From Burkholderiales bacterium (GTDB taxonomy: Bacteria; Pseudomonadota; Gammaproteobacteria; Burkholderiales; Burkholderiaceae_C): a DNA stretch of 64,000 nucleotides. The translations under genes were made by a program, and so were the position numbers. How positions within the stretch are numbered: position 1 is the stretch's first letter; each line of letters begins with the position of its first letter. Below are positions 9,566 through 18,552 of this stretch, one piece after another. The stretch spans positions 1 to 64,000 of the forward strand of contig RXJW01000084.1 in NCBI GenBank assembly GCA_003963005.1, given 5' to 3'. Under the pieces are notes generated by a model. The model did not search any database, was not told where the DNA came from, and saw only the letters and a program-made list of their open reading frames with translations.

Positions 9566-11266
9566 ATGATCCGCATCACCGAACTCCGCCTGCCGCTGAA
9601 CCACGCCGAGGACGCGCTGCGCCCGGCCGTGCTGTCGCGCCTGAAGCTCGCCGACACTGAGCTCGCCCACGTCCACGTCTTCCGCCGCGGCTACGACGCC
9701 CGCAAGAAGAGCGACATCCAGCTCGTCTACACGCTGGACTGCACGCTGGCCGATGGCGTCGACGAGACTGCCGTGCTGGCGCGCTTCGCGGGCGACCACC
9801 AGATCCGCCCCACGCCCGACACCGGCTACCACTTCCTGGTCGAGGTGGGCGAGTACACGGGCCCGCGCCCGGTCGTCGTGGGCTTCGGGCCCTGCGGCCT
9901 GTTCGCCGCGCTGATCCTCGCGCAGATGGGCCTGAAGCCGATCGTGCTGGAGCGCGGCAAGTCGGTGCGCGAGCGCACGCAGGACACCTGGGGCCTGTGG
10001 CGCGAACAGAAGCTGCACCCCGAGAGCAATGTGCAGTTCGGCGAAGGCGGCGCCGGCACCTTCTCCGACGGCAAGCTCTGGAGCCAGATCTCCGACCCGC
10101 GCCACTTGAGCCGCAAGGTGCTCACCGAGTTCGTGAAGGCCGGCGCGCCGGAGGAGATCCTGTACGTCTCCAAGCCGCACATCGGCACCTTCCGCCTGGT
10201 CAGCATGATCATCAAGATGCGGGCCGAGATCGAGCGGCTGGGCGGCGAGATCCGCTTCCGGCAGAAGGTGACCGACCTGCGCATCGAGGACGGCGCGGTG
10301 CGCGGCCTGACGCTGGAATCGGGCGAGCAGATCGACGCGACGCACGTCGTCATCGCCCTGGGCCACAGCGCGCGCGACACCTTCCAGATGCTGCATGCCC
10401 GCGGCGTGCACATGGAGGCCAAGCCCTTCTCGATCGGCTACCGCATCGAGCATCCGCAAAGCCTGATCGACGCCGCCCGCTTCGGGCCCAACGCCGGCCA
10501 CAAGATCCTGGGCGCGGCCGACTACAAGCTCGTGCACCATGCGAAGAACGGCCGCTCGGTCTACAGCTTCTGCATGTGCCCGGGCGGCACCGTGGTGGCG
10601 GCCACGAGCGAGGAGCACCGCGTCGTCACCAACGGCATGAGCCAGTACTCGCGCAACGAGCGCAATGCCAACGCCGGCATCGTGGTGGGGCTCACGCCCG
10701 AGGACTACCGCCAGGACGGCAAGCGCGACGGCAGCCCGGTCAATCCGCTGGACGGCATGGCCTTCCAGCGCATCTGGGAGAGCCGCGCCTACGAACTCGG
10801 CGGCGGCGGCTACCTCGCGCCGGGCAGCCTGGTGGGCGACTTCATCAAGCGCCAGGTGAGCCAGGAGTTCGGCGACGTGCTGCCCAGCTACAAGCCCGGC
10901 GTCACGCTGACCAACCTGCAGGAAAAGGGCCGCGGCTCGCTGCCCGCGTACTGCCTGGAAGCCATCCGCGAAGCGCTGCCCGCGTTCGCCAGGCAGATCC
11001 GCGGCTTCGACCGCGCCGACGCCGTGCTGACCGGCGTGGAGACCCGCACCTCGTCACCGCTGCGCATCAACCGCGGCCGCGACTACCAGAGCCTGAACGT
11101 GCGCGGCCTGTTCCCGGCCGGTGAAGGCGCCGGCTATGCCGGCGGCATCATGAGCGCGGGGGTGGACGGCATCGAAGTGGCCGAGGCGCTCGCCGCCGAT
11201 CTGCTCGGCCTGCCGGAGGCGCCGGTGCTGCAGGGCAAGGGCTCGAAAGCCGGCGGGCAGGCGTAG
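9566..11266 (+). CDS. FAD-dependent dehydrogenase (COG2509 family)
   Basis: 566 residues. The N-terminal 90 residues precede the dinucleotide-binding fold, whose GFGPCGLFAA motif is near 104-113. FGEGGAGTFSDGKL near 160 and GAGYAGGIMSAGVDG near 525-540 are characteristic of this uncharacterised flavoprotein family. Its substrate is unknown. It stands alone after a terminator, and a second hairpin follows directly. Confidence 0.85.
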   Translation: MIRITELRLPLNHAEDALRPAVLSRLKLADTELAHVHVFRRGYDARKKSDIQLVYTLDCTLADGVDETAVLARFAGDHQIRPTPDTGYHFLVEVGEYTGPRPVVVGFGPCGLFAALILAQMGLKPIVLERGKSVRERTQDTWGLWREQKLHPESNVQFGEGGAGTFSDGKLWSQISDPRHLSRKVLTEFVKAGAPEEILYVSKPHIGTFRLVSMIIKMRAEIERLGGEIRFRQKVTDLRIEDGAVRGLTLESGEQIDATHVVIALGHSARDTFQMLHARGVHMEAKPFSIGYRIEHPQSLIDAARFGPNAGHKILGAADYKLVHHAKNGRSVYSFCMCPGGTVVAATSEEHRVVTNGMSQYSRNERNANAGIVVGLTPEDYRQDGKRDGSPVNPLDGMAFQRIWESRAYELGGGGYLAPGSLVGDFIKRQVSQEFGDVLPSYKPGVTLTNLQEKGRGSLPAYCLEAIREALPAFARQIRGFDRADAVLTGVETRTSSPLRINRGRDYQSLNVRGLFPAGEGAGYAGGIMSAGVDGIEVAEALAADLLGLPEAPVLQGKGSKAGGQA

Positions 11267-11357
11267 GGCGGGTCGCGACCCGCCGTTTGTTTTCGCCGAA
11301 GGCGGATCAAGACCCGCCGCTGCTTGCTGCCCCAGGCGGGTCTCGACCCGGCCTACG
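11267..11357. repeat. Cluster of GGCGGGTC/GACCCGCC palindromes
   Basis: GGCGGGTC-GC-GACCCGCC (11267-11284) is a perfect hairpin followed by GTTTGTTTTC, so it can terminate the FAD dehydrogenase. Two more related copies, GGCGGATCAAGACCCGCC and GGCGGGTCTCGACCCGGCC, follow within 75 bases and end just inside the convergent gene. Three near-identical copies suggest an interspersed palindromic element rather than a simple terminator. Confidence 0.7.
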
Positions 11358-11988
11358 GGAAGCGGGTGGTCCACAGGGCCGCGAGCCGCGGATCGTCATC
11401 CACCCGCTGGACCACCGCCGCCAGCCCCGGTGCCGCTTCGGCAAATCGCTGCCGCCACGGCCCGAAGCGCGAGACGGTGGCGACGTAGAGGTCCAGCACC
11501 GTCAGCTCGTCGCCCAGCAGAAACCGGCCCGGCGTGAGCTGCGCGTCCATCGTGGCCCAGCAAAAGGCGATGCGGTCGTGAACGGCCTGAACGACCGCCT
11601 CTCGCGCGGTGTCGGGCGCGCCGATGCGGCGCACGTCGGGCTTGATCCAGTGGAGCGCATAGATCGCCGACGACACGTACAGCATCCAGCGCAGGAAGGC
11701 CCGGCGCCGCGGGTCGCTCGACGCAGGCGCCAGCCGGGCGGCCGGGTGCAGGTCGGCGAGGTAGATCAGGATGGCCGCGCTTTCCGTCATGACCTCGCCG
11801 TCGGGCAGCACGAGCGTCGGGATCTGGCGCATCGGATTGGCTGGCGCCACGCGGTCCCGCGCGGCGGGCTCGGCCCAGGTCGCCCCTTCGATCAACTGGT
11901 AGGGCAGCCCCAGCAGCGTCAACGCCGCCTCGACGGCCACCGAGCCCGAGGCGGCCGCGCCGTACAAGGTGAATCGCGCAGGGTTCAT
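11353..11988 (-). CDS. Glutathione S-transferase
   Basis: 211 residues. N-terminal thioredoxin-like domain (FTLYGAAASGSVAVEAALTLLGLPYQLIE; NPMRQIPTLVLPDGEVMTESAAILIYL with the cis-Pro and ES glutathione-binding residues), then an all-helical domain. The ATG at 11986-11988 is preferred over the in-frame TTG at 12003 because AAGGACC lies upstream at good spacing. It starts 12 bases after the cytochrome gene ends, as part of a three-gene minus-strand unit. Confidence 0.85.
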   Translation of the reverse strand: MNPARFTLYGAAASGSVAVEAALTLLGLPYQLIEGATWAEPAARDRVAPANPMRQIPTLVLPDGEVMTESAAILIYLADLHPAARLAPASSDPRRRAFLRWMLYVSSAIYALHWIKPDVRRIGAPDTAREAVVQAVHDRIAFCWATMDAQLTPGRFLLGDELTVLDLYVATVSRFGPWRQRFAEAAPGLAAVVQRVDDDPRLAALWTTRFP

Positions 11989-11999
11989 GTCGAGGTCCT

Positions 12000-12365
12000 T
12001 CAACGGTCCTGGGTCGCCAGATAGGCCAGCAGGTCACGCACCTTCTTCTCGTCGACGCCCACACCCCAGTAGCGCATCTTGGTGCCCGGCACGACATCAC
12101 CGGGTGCGCGCAGGAAAGCCGCCAGTGTGGCCTCGCTCCACACGAGGCCCGAGGCCTTCATGCCGGCCGAGTAGGCGTAGCCGGCAACGCTGCCGGCCTT
12201 GCGCCCTGCCAGGCCATTGAGGTGGGGCCCGAAGCCATGCCGTGCCCCGGGGCCGACCGCGTGGCAGTTGGCGCAGGAGGCGAAGAACTTGCGCCCGGCG
12301 ACGGGATCACCGGCGGCCTGGGCCCACAGCGGTGCGAGGGCCAGCAGCCAGACCAGGCGTTTCAT
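12000..12365 (-). CDS. Class I cytochrome c
   Basis: 121 residues. A signal peptide (to about residue 17, LAPLWAQAAG) is followed by a haem-binding CANCH near 31-35 and a probable axial Met in GTKMRYWG. This is the mitochondrial-type fold of periplasmic electron carriers. Its start overlaps the stop of the upstream gene (ATGA at 12362-12365). Confidence 0.9.
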   Translation of the reverse strand: MKRLVWLLALAPLWAQAAGDPVAGRKFFASCANCHAVGPGARHGFGPHLNGLAGRKAGSVAGYAYSAGMKASGLVWSEATLAAFLRAPGDVVPGTKMRYWGVGVDEKKVRDLLAYLATQDR

Positions 12366-12613
12366 GCGGCGGGGTCCTCCGAGGCCATCAGCCCGATCAG
12401 CTCCTTCACAAAGCCCAGCGCCTCCTCGGGCAGTTCGAAGTGCATCTCGTTGTTCAGCTCGACGACCTCGCCGTCCGGCCCCTTGTGCACGACCGACCAG
12501 CCACCGGCGCCGCCGTCGATGGCCAGCACGCCGAACTGGCCCGGTGCGAGGTCCCGGGCGCTGCCGCCGGTCAGCACGATGTCGCGGCCGAGATGGGAGT
12601 GGTAGCGTCGCAT
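12362..12613 (-). CDS. Hypothetical protein upstream of cytochrome c
   Basis: 83 residues with no recognised family. It has a compact alternating pattern (LGRDIVLTGGSARDLAPGQFGVLAIDGG) and an acidic C-terminus. The start is uncertain: ATG at 12613 is chosen. The frame also has an ATG at 12640 that would overlap the divergent DUF427 start. Its four-base overlap with the cytochrome gene supports a real, cotranscribed gene. Confidence 0.55.
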   Translation of the reverse strand: MRRYHSHLGRDIVLTGGSARDLAPGQFGVLAIDGGAGGWSVVHKGPDGEVVELNNEMHFELPEEALGFVKELIGLMASEDPAA

Positions 12614-12638
12614 CGGCGCATTCTCACGGAGACCTCGC

Positions 12639-12920
12639 ATGAAAGCAGTCTGGAACGGCATCACCCTGGCGGAAAGCAATGACACGGTCGTTGTCGAAGG
12701 CAACCACTACTTCCCGCCCGAGTCGCTGAACAAGCAGTACACGACCTTCTCCAACCACGTCAGCCGCTGCGCCTGGAAGGGCGAGGCCAAGTACCTGAGC
12801 CTGCTGGTGAACGGCGAGCTGAACCCCGACGCGGTCTGGTACTACCCCGACCCGCTGCCGGCGGCCGAGAACATCAAGGGCCGCTACGCGTTCTGGAAGG
12901 GCGTGAAGGTCACGGAGTGA
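12639..12920 (+). CDS. DUF427 domain-containing protein
   Basis: 93 residues matching the whole DUF427 domain: AVWNGITLAESNDTVVVEGNHYFP, SNHVSRCAWKGEAKYLSL, AVWYYPDPLPAAENIKGRYAFW. Function is unknown. The conserved Cys, Trp and Tyr suggest a ligand-binding beta fold. It is convergent with mltA and overlaps its end by 11 bases. Confidence 0.9.
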   Translation: MKAVWNGITLAESNDTVVVEGNHYFPPESLNKQYTTFSNHVSRCAWKGEAKYLSLLVNGELNPDAVWYYPDPLPAAENIKGRYAFWKGVKVTE

Positions 12921-14019
12921 CGCCCGCGGGCAGCAGGGCCCACAGCCGCAGGGGCTGCTTGGTGCGGCTGGCCCGCTGCGCCGCCTCGTCGCCCCAGCCC
13001 CAGAAGAGATCGGCCCGCACCACGCCCTGGATGGCGCTGCCGGTGTCCTGCGCCAGCACGAGCCGGCGCAGCGGCGCGGACGCGCTGCCCGGCGCCCAGG
13101 GCTCGGTGCTGTCCAGCCAGAGCGGGGTGCCCAGCGGAATGCACGCCCGGTCGATCGCGACCGAGCGCCCGGGCGTCAGCGGCACGCCCTGGGCGCCGCG
13201 CGGCCCGAGGTTGGGGTCGGGCAGTGCCTCTTCGCGGAAGTAGACGACGCGCGGGTTGACGGCCAGCGCGTCGCGCACCTTGCCCGGGTTGCGCCGCGCC
13301 CAGTCGCTGAGCGTGCGGGGCGTGGCATCGGCCACCTCGCCGCGGTCCAGCAAGGCACGGGCGACGGACTGGAAAGGCTGGTCGTTGTGGCCCGCGTAGG
13401 CCACGCGACTGACGCGCTCGCCACCGCCGCCGTCGCGCATGACCAGCCGCCCGGAGCCCTGGATCTGCAACTGCAGCAGGCCGAAGGGATCGTCCAGGTA
13501 GGCCAGCTCCAGCGCGCTGAAGCGCGGGTGGCTGTCGATCTCGCGGCGCGTGAGACGGCGCAGGCCGGGGTCGGCCGGCAGCGCATGCACCGGCCACTGG
13601 AACGCGCCCTGGCGCTGGCGGCTGGCGGCGAGCTGCGGCTCGAAGTAGCCGGTGAGCAGGCCGGTCACCTCGCCGTTGTCCGCGGCCAGCCGCCAGGGGC
13701 GCAGGTGCTTCATCAGGAGCACGGCGGCTTCCATCGCATCGGTGGGGGACTGCAGTGCGGCACGGGCGCAGAACTCGGCCCAGCCGGGCGCGGGACGCTG
13801 GCAGCCCGCCAGCAACGCCGGCCAGGCGGCGAGCAGGTCGTCGCTGCCCCAACCGGGGAGGTCGCGCCAGTCAGCGGCCGTCCAGCGCGTCGCCACCGTG
13901 GTGCGTGGCGGCGGCACGGTCGGCGCCTCAGGCAGCGCAGGCCTTGACACCGGCGGCGACGAGCAGGCGGCGAGGCTTCCTAGAATGAGCGCCACCATCC
14001 CCCGCGCCCACACCGACAT
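12910..14019 (-). CDS. mltA: Membrane-bound lytic murein transglycosylase A
   Basis: Cleaves the MurNAc-GlcNAc bond of peptidoglycan to give 1,6-anhydro ends, from the inner face of the outer membrane. 369 residues against 365 in E. coli. The lipobox ends LAAC with the lipidated Cys at 19. Motifs: GYFEP near 125, DDPFGLLQLQIQGSGRL, AYAGHN, and the C-terminal DTGSAIQGVVRADLFWGWG, whose RAD Asp aligns with the catalytic Asp308. ATG at 13998 is an alternative start eight codons in. Confidence 0.93.
   Translation of the reverse strand: MSVWARGMVALILGSLAACSSPPVSRPALPEAPTVPPPRTTVATRWTAADWRDLPGWGSDDLLAAWPALLAGCQRPAPGWAEFCARAALQSPTDAMEAAVLLMKHLRPWRLAADNGEVTGLLTGYFEPQLAASRQRQGAFQWPVHALPADPGLRRLTRREIDSHPRFSALELAYLDDPFGLLQLQIQGSGRLVMRDGGGGERVSRVAYAGHNDQPFQSVARALLDRGEVADATPRTLSDWARRNPGKVRDALAVNPRVVYFREEALPDPNLGPRGAQGVPLTPGRSVAIDRACIPLGTPLWLDSTEPWAPGSASAPLRRLVLAQDTGSAIQGVVRADLFWGWGDEAAQRASRTKQPLRLWALLPAGVTP
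13981..13986 (+). promoter_or_regulatory. Candidate -10 box TAGAAT
   Basis: TAGAAT, one mismatch from TATAAT, is 32 bases before the ATG at 14018. The same hexamer stands before tetR (22003) and rpe (22641). No convincing -35 box was found. Confidence 0.45.
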
Positions 14020-14125
14020 GCTGCTCCTCGCCCTCGAAGCCCTCGGCGCGCTGCTGATCTTCGTCTTCATCATCTGGTGGACCATGTTCGCCGGCCGCAA
14101 CAAGGGCGAACGCAAGGACGACTGA
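14018..14125 (+). CDS. Small single-pass membrane protein
   Basis: 35 residues: a hydrophobic helix (LLLALEALGALLIFVFIIWW) followed by a basic tail ending GRNKGERKDD. The ATG at 14018 is chosen over the ATG at 13985 (46 residues) because the latter overlaps the -10 box TAGAAT. It overlaps the 5' end of the divergent mltA by two bases. No family was recognised. Confidence 0.5.
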   Translation: MLLLALEALGALLIFVFIIWWTMFAGRNKGERKDD

Positions 14126-14129
14126 CCGA

Positions 14130-16091
14130 TCACTTCGGCGGGACCAGGAAGCTCATCGGCGCCCGGCGCAGGCGCGACCGGATGGCGGCATACACCCGCC
14201 GCCGGTCGGCCAGCCGGATGCCCCGTGACCGCATCGCCACCCGGAAGGCGCAGAAGAAGCTGACGCCGACGTTGAGCATGCCGATACCGGCAATGCAGAT
14301 CACGCACGACCAGAACGCCCAGGTGGCCATGACGCCCACGCCGAGCGCCCCCACGGCGGCTGCGAGTTGGCCCGTGGAGAGCGTGACGTGGCGCACCTCC
14401 AGGCCCAGTCCGAAGAAGGCGCCGATGCTGGGCACCAGGCCGAGCATCAGGCCGAGGCTGATGTTGGCCGCGAGGCCGGAGATGTTGGCCCGCCACCAGC
14501 GCGACCAGGCCTGCGCCCGGCCCTGGCCGAGCAGCCCGATGATGCGCGGGTTCCAGGCGATGGCGCTGTCCAGCCGGTGGAAGACGAACCAGTTCTCCAC
14601 CCAGCCGGCGATCAGGCTCGACGCGAACAGCAGGGTGCCGGTGAATGCCGCGAACAGCAGGGACGGCCCGAGCAGGTTCAGCGACTTGAGCACGTAGGCC
14701 GCGTCCTTCTCGCCCACCAGCGGCGCACCGAAAGCCCCCCAGCACAGCCCTTGCACGATCAGCACCAGCGGTGCGGCGAGCGCCAGGTTGCCGACGATGC
14801 CGGCCACCTGCGAGCGCACGAGGTGCGTCACCTCGTCGACGAAGCCTTCCACGCCTTCGTCGCGGTCGATGTGCTGCAGCTTGTCAGCCATCGCCGGGGC
14901 GGTCATGGCCGGCTGCTTGGTGGCCACCGTCCAGTGCAGCAGGTGGATGACGACGAAGCTCGCCGCGTAGTTGACGCCGGCCCAGAAGCCGCCCCAGAAC
15001 GCCGTGAAGCCGAGCATCGCGATGAGGAACTTCAACAGCGTCGTGCCGGCGATGATGGCGCCACCGCCGGCGGCGCGGCGCAGCATGTCGCGGTACTCCT
15101 CGCGGTTGCGGGTGATGTAGTGCTCGCCCGTCTCGGCACTGCGCTCGGCGACCTTGCGCGCCAGCAGCGAGTAGTGGCGGGAGAACAGCGTGCGCAGGCT
15201 GCGGCGCTCGTGCACCACGCGCACCAGCCCGGCCACCAGGCGCAGCAGCTCGCGCTGCGGTTCGCGGGACAGCAGGCAGGCCAGCAGGGCCTCGATGCGG
15301 TCCAGCCGTGCGGTCAGCTGCTCCACCGAGAACATGAGGTCGACCGAGACGCCATGCGCCTCCAGGTGCTCGGGCACGCTCAGGGCCGCGTCGCGGCAGC
15401 GGTCCAGCAGGGCACGGAGGTAGGGCGTCGCAGGCGACAGGGCGGCATCCTCGCCGGCGGCCATGGCCCGCTCGACCGCCTCCCAGGCGGCCGGGAGCTG
15501 ATGGAAGGGCTTGTCCTGCACGAGGCGCGGGTCCATGCGCACGCGCAGCGGCCCGGCCAGACCGGCCGCGTGCACGTGGCTGACCAGCACCGTGATGGCG
15601 GCTCGCGCCTCGACGCGCCAGCCGTCGTCCGGCGTCGCGGAGAACAGCAGCCCGAGCCGGCCCAGCAGTTCGTCGTCGATGGCATGGATCCAGTCCTCGT
15701 CGGCCTCGCTGCCGAAGAGCAGCTCGAAGAGGTCCGCGAGGTCACGCGTGTCCGTCGTGCCCGGCAGCACGCGCCGGCGCAGGCGGCCCAGGAACTCGTG
15801 CCACAGCGCCATGCGGGGCGCGAAGCCCACTTCCGCGAACAGGGCGACGGCGTCGACATCGTTCCACACGCCGCCGATCACGTTGGCGAACGCCCAGGCA
15901 TGCTCGGGATGACGCTCCAGCACGTTGAGCAGGTGCTTGAGCCGCACGATGGCCTTCGGCGTGCCGGCGGCGGTTTCTTCGCGCGGCGCCTGGCGCAGCC
16001 ATTCGAGCAGCCGCACCAGCCACAGGTTGCGCTCGGCCAGCGGCGCCTGCGGGTCGGCCGCGTTCAGGAGGGCGGTGAGGTCCCAGCTCAA
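14130..16091 (-). CDS. Polytopic membrane protein of the 'site-specific recombinase' family (PF10136/COG4389)
   Basis: 653 residues. The N-terminal half is soluble and helical. The C-terminal half, from about 345, has at least five hydrophobic segments (TTLLKFLIAMLGFTAFWGGF; GNLALAAPLVLIVQGLCWGA; SLLFAAFTGTLLFASSLIAG). The family, typical of Betaproteobacteria, was named after a gonococcal Gcr protein; no recombinase catalytic residues are visible, and the membrane topology argues against DNA recombination. The start is TTG at 16091, overlapping the apaG stop, with no clear ribosome site. Confidence 0.8.
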   Translation of the reverse strand: MSWDLTALLNAADPQAPLAERNLWLVRLLEWLRQAPREETAAGTPKAIVRLKHLLNVLERHPEHAWAFANVIGGVWNDVDAVALFAEVGFAPRMALWHEFLGRLRRRVLPGTTDTRDLADLFELLFGSEADEDWIHAIDDELLGRLGLLFSATPDDGWRVEARAAITVLVSHVHAAGLAGPLRVRMDPRLVQDKPFHQLPAAWEAVERAMAAGEDAALSPATPYLRALLDRCRDAALSVPEHLEAHGVSVDLMFSVEQLTARLDRIEALLACLLSREPQRELLRLVAGLVRVVHERRSLRTLFSRHYSLLARKVAERSAETGEHYITRNREEYRDMLRRAAGGGAIIAGTTLLKFLIAMLGFTAFWGGFWAGVNYAASFVVIHLLHWTVATKQPAMTAPAMADKLQHIDRDEGVEGFVDEVTHLVRSQVAGIVGNLALAAPLVLIVQGLCWGAFGAPLVGEKDAAYVLKSLNLLGPSLLFAAFTGTLLFASSLIAGWVENWFVFHRLDSAIAWNPRIIGLLGQGRAQAWSRWWRANISGLAANISLGLMLGLVPSIGAFFGLGLEVRHVTLSTGQLAAAVGALGVGVMATWAFWSCVICIAGIGMLNVGVSFFCAFRVAMRSRGIRLADRRRVYAAIRSRLRRAPMSFLVPPK

Positions 16092-16462
16092 TGCAATGAG
16101 GCGCTGTCGGCGAGCAGGAATTCAGCGACGTCGGTGTGGAACACCTCGCAGCCTTCCGTCACACACAGGAATCGGCCGCGCATCGTGCCTTGCGGCGTGC
16201 TGATCTGCGCCCAGGAGCTGTACTGGAAGCTCTGGCCCGGCGCCAGCACCGGCTGGTGGCCGACGACCGCGAGCCCGTCGACGACCTGCACCTGCCCGCG
16301 CGCGTCGCTGATCTCCCAGTGGCGGCCGATGAGCTGGGACAGCACGTCGCCGGTGTTCTCGATCGTGACGGTGTAGCTGTACGCATACAGGCCCTGCTCG
16401 AGGTGCGTCTGCTCGGGCAGGGCCTGAACGGTCACGGTGCAACTGAAACGGGGGTTCGCCAT
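16088..16462 (-). CDS. apaG: ApaG protein
   Basis: 124 residues, the full family length (E. coli 125). It has an immunoglobulin-like fold with TVTIENTGD, LIGRHWEISDARGQVQVVDGLAVVG and SSWAQISTPQGTMRGRF. The family is linked to Co2+ resistance and Ap4A level in enterics; its molecular role is unknown. The next gene starts within its stop codon, so the two are translationally coupled. Confidence 0.95.
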   Translation of the reverse strand: MANPRFSCTVTVQALPEQTHLEQGLYAYSYTVTIENTGDVLSQLIGRHWEISDARGQVQVVDGLAVVGHQPVLAPGQSFQYSSWAQISTPQGTMRGRFLCVTEGCEVFHTDVAEFLLADSASLH

Positions 16463-16526
16463 GCGTGCATTCTGCCGGCCTCGGGCGCTATGCTGCGGCA
16501 ATGTCCCCAGGAAGGCCAGGAAAGCC

Positions 16527-17282
16527 ATGTTGCGACGCCTCGGCTGCGGGTTGAGTGCGGGCCTGGTGCTGGCGGCTGCCTGCCCGGCGCAGGAGCTGGT
16601 GCTGCGCACCGTCCAGCAGGCGAGTTCGGTCGTCAAGTACGACCCCGACGGGGTGCCGCAGCGCGCAGGCCTGTGCATGGATGTGCTGCGCGCGGTCGAG
16701 CGCGCGGACCCGGGCCTGCGGTTCACCGGGCTGGAGCAGGTCATCCCGCTGCGGCGCGTGGAGCGCCTGCTGGCCGACAGCCAGATCGACGTCTTCTTCT
16801 GCCTGCTGCGCTCGCCCGAGCGCGAGCGGCAATGGCGTTATGTGCCGGTGCCGCTGTACCCCGTGCGGCACGTCATTGCACAGCGGGTCGACGACGTGCG
16901 GGGCGTCGACAGCCTGCTGGAGCTGGCGACGATGAGCCAGGTCAAGCCGGTGCTGGTGACACGGGGCTCGGTGCTGGCGCGCAAGCTCGAGACGGTCGGC
17001 GTGAACCTGGCCGAGGTGAGCTCCGAACGCGAGGCCCTGCAGATGCTGGTGCTCGGTCGCACAGATGCCATCTACGGGCAGGACATCAACCTCGCACGGC
17101 ACATCCGCGACGCGCGCCTCGGCGACAAGGTGCGCCTGGGCCGCACCGTGTTCCAGGAGGACGCCCAGTTCCTGGCCGTGCGCCATGACCTGCCCGCCGC
17201 CGTCGTCGAGCGGCTGACCGAAGCGCTGCGCCGGCTGGAACGCGAAGGCGTGCTGCGCCTGTTGAGCGAGAGATACCGTTGA
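16527..17282 (+). CDS. Periplasmic substrate-binding protein (SBP_bac_3 type)
   Basis: 251 residues. A signal peptide ends at about ACPAQ, residues 18-22. The rest is the two-lobed amino-acid-type binding fold (GLCMDVLRAVERADPGLRF; IDVFFCLLRSPERERQW; REALQMLVLGRTDAIYG). AGGAAAG precedes the ATG at 16527, and TATGCT (16489-16494) could be a -10 box. No permease or ATPase genes are adjacent, so it may serve a distant transporter or act as a sensor. Confidence 0.8.
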   Translation: MLRRLGCGLSAGLVLAAACPAQELVLRTVQQASSVVKYDPDGVPQRAGLCMDVLRAVERADPGLRFTGLEQVIPLRRVERLLADSQIDVFFCLLRSPERERQWRYVPVPLYPVRHVIAQRVDDVRGVDSLLELATMSQVKPVLVTRGSVLARKLETVGVNLAEVSSEREALQMLVLGRTDAIYGQDINLARHIRDARLGDKVRLGRTVFQEDAQFLAVRHDLPAAVVERLTEALRRLEREGVLRLLSERYR

Positions 17283-17893
17283 AGCCCCTGTACCTGCCTC
17301 CCGACGGCCGCCCGCGCTGCGCCTGGTGTGCTGCCGCGCCCGGCGATGCCGGCTACCTGCGCTATCACGACGAGGAATGGGGCCGCCCGGTGGCGGACGA
17401 TTTCCGGCTCTTCGAAAAACTGTGCCTGGAAGGATTCCAGAGCGGACTGTCGTGGCGGACCATCCTGAACAAGCGCGAAGCCTTCCGTGCCGCTTTCGCC
17501 GGCTTCGACTACCGCCGTGTGGCCCGGTTCGGCCCGGCCGACGTGGCCCGGCTGCTGGCCGACCCGGGCATCGTGCGCCACCGCGGCAAGATCGAGGCGG
17601 CCATCCACAACGCGGGGCGCTGCGTGGACCTGGTGGCCACCGAAGGCTCGCTCGCCGCCTACCTGTGGCGCTTCGAGCCGCCGAAGAATTCGGTGGCCCA
17701 CAACCTGTCGCAGTCCGGGCCGTCGCAGGCGCTGTCCCGGGACCTCAAGCAACGCGGCTGGAAATTCGTCGGCCCGACGACCATGCACGCGCTGATGCAG
17801 GCCATGGGCCTGATCAACGATCACCAGCCCGGCTGCCACCACTGGGCCGAAGCGCAGCAGGCGCGCGATGCCTTCGTGAGGCCTGGCCGCTAG
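17279..17893 (+). CDS. tag: DNA-3-methyladenine glycosylase I
   Basis: Removes 3-methyladenine from alkylated DNA, the first step of base excision repair. 204 residues. The zinc ligands are conserved: CAWC near 14-17 and the C-terminal NDHQPGCHHW. YHDEEWGRPV and FEKLCLEGFQSGLSW carry the base-recognition residues. The start is TTG at 17279, overlapping the upstream stop (TTGA). The overlap suggests coupling to the binding-protein gene. Confidence 0.93.
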   Translation: MKPLYLPPDGRPRCAWCAAAPGDAGYLRYHDEEWGRPVADDFRLFEKLCLEGFQSGLSWRTILNKREAFRAAFAGFDYRRVARFGPADVARLLADPGIVRHRGKIEAAIHNAGRCVDLVATEGSLAAYLWRFEPPKNSVAHNLSQSGPSQALSRDLKQRGWKFVGPTTMHALMQAMGLINDHQPGCHHWAEAQQARDAFVRPGR

Positions 17894-17911
17894 AGGTGTC
17901 CGGGGCGGGCC

Positions 17912-18526
17912 TCACTCCACCGGCACCCACCACTCGTTGCGGCGGTTCCAGGGCAGCGTGAACGGGTCGTTGTAGAAGGCGCTGACGTAGTCGCCCACCG
18001 GCTTGAGGCCCTGCTTCTGCACCCAGGCCTCGAGCAGCGCACGGTGGCGGCCCAGGTTGGACTCGGTCGAGAACCCGTCGAAACGCACCACGGCACGCTT
18101 CTCCGGCGCCAGCAGCTCGAAGCGCACCCGGGCGTCGTTGGGCACGGGCAGCGTGTCGAGCGTGAAGCTGCGCGGCATCATGAAACTCACGCGCCAGCGG
18201 CCGCCACTCGCCGCGCTCTGCGTGACGGGCGCGGTCATCGCGATCTTCTCGCCGGCGGGCGCGGCGGCCTGCGTGACAGGCGCCGTCATCTCGATCTTGC
18301 GCTGACCCTGGTTGCCGCCAAAGATGTAGCCGGCCAGCAGACGAAAGCCGGCGCTGCGCGCTGCGCTCGCGTCACCGTCCACCTCGACGTGTGCGACCAG
18401 CGTCGGTTCGTACTGGCGCAGTTCGAAGGCGCCGTCCGTCTGCAGCACCTGGTGGCGCGGTTCTTCGATGGCGTGGGCAGTGGTGGCCATGAGCAGGGCG
18501 ACAGTGGCGATGAGACGCTGGAGCAT
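17912..18526 (-). CDS. SOUL-family haem-binding protein
   Basis: 204 residues. A signal peptide ends at about TTAHA, residue 19. The SOUL domain follows (FELRQYEPTLVAHVEVDGDASAAR; IEMTAPVTQ repeated as IAMTAPVTQ; NDPFTLPWNRRNEWW). It probably binds haem or tetrapyrroles in the periplasm. GGAGG lies ten bases before the ATG at 18526. It is convergent with tag. Confidence 0.88.
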   Translation of the reverse strand: MLQRLIATVALLMATTAHAIEEPRHQVLQTDGAFELRQYEPTLVAHVEVDGDASAARSAGFRLLAGYIFGGNQGQRKIEMTAPVTQAAAPAGEKIAMTAPVTQSAASGGRWRVSFMMPRSFTLDTLPVPNDARVRFELLAPEKRAVVRFDGFSTESNLGRHRALLEAWVQKQGLKPVGDYVSAFYNDPFTLPWNRRNEWWVPVE

Positions 18527-18552
18527 GGGGGCAGACCTCCGAAAGGACAACA

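Noticed and set aside
14130-16091. Treating the 'site-specific recombinase' gene as a mobile element
   Set aside because: The protein is a polytopic membrane protein without recombinase residues, and its position beside apaG is ordinary chromosome.
14367-16376. A 669-codon plus-strand frame opposite the PF10136 and apaG genes
   Set aside because: No recognisable protein; the minus strand has two families along the same bases.
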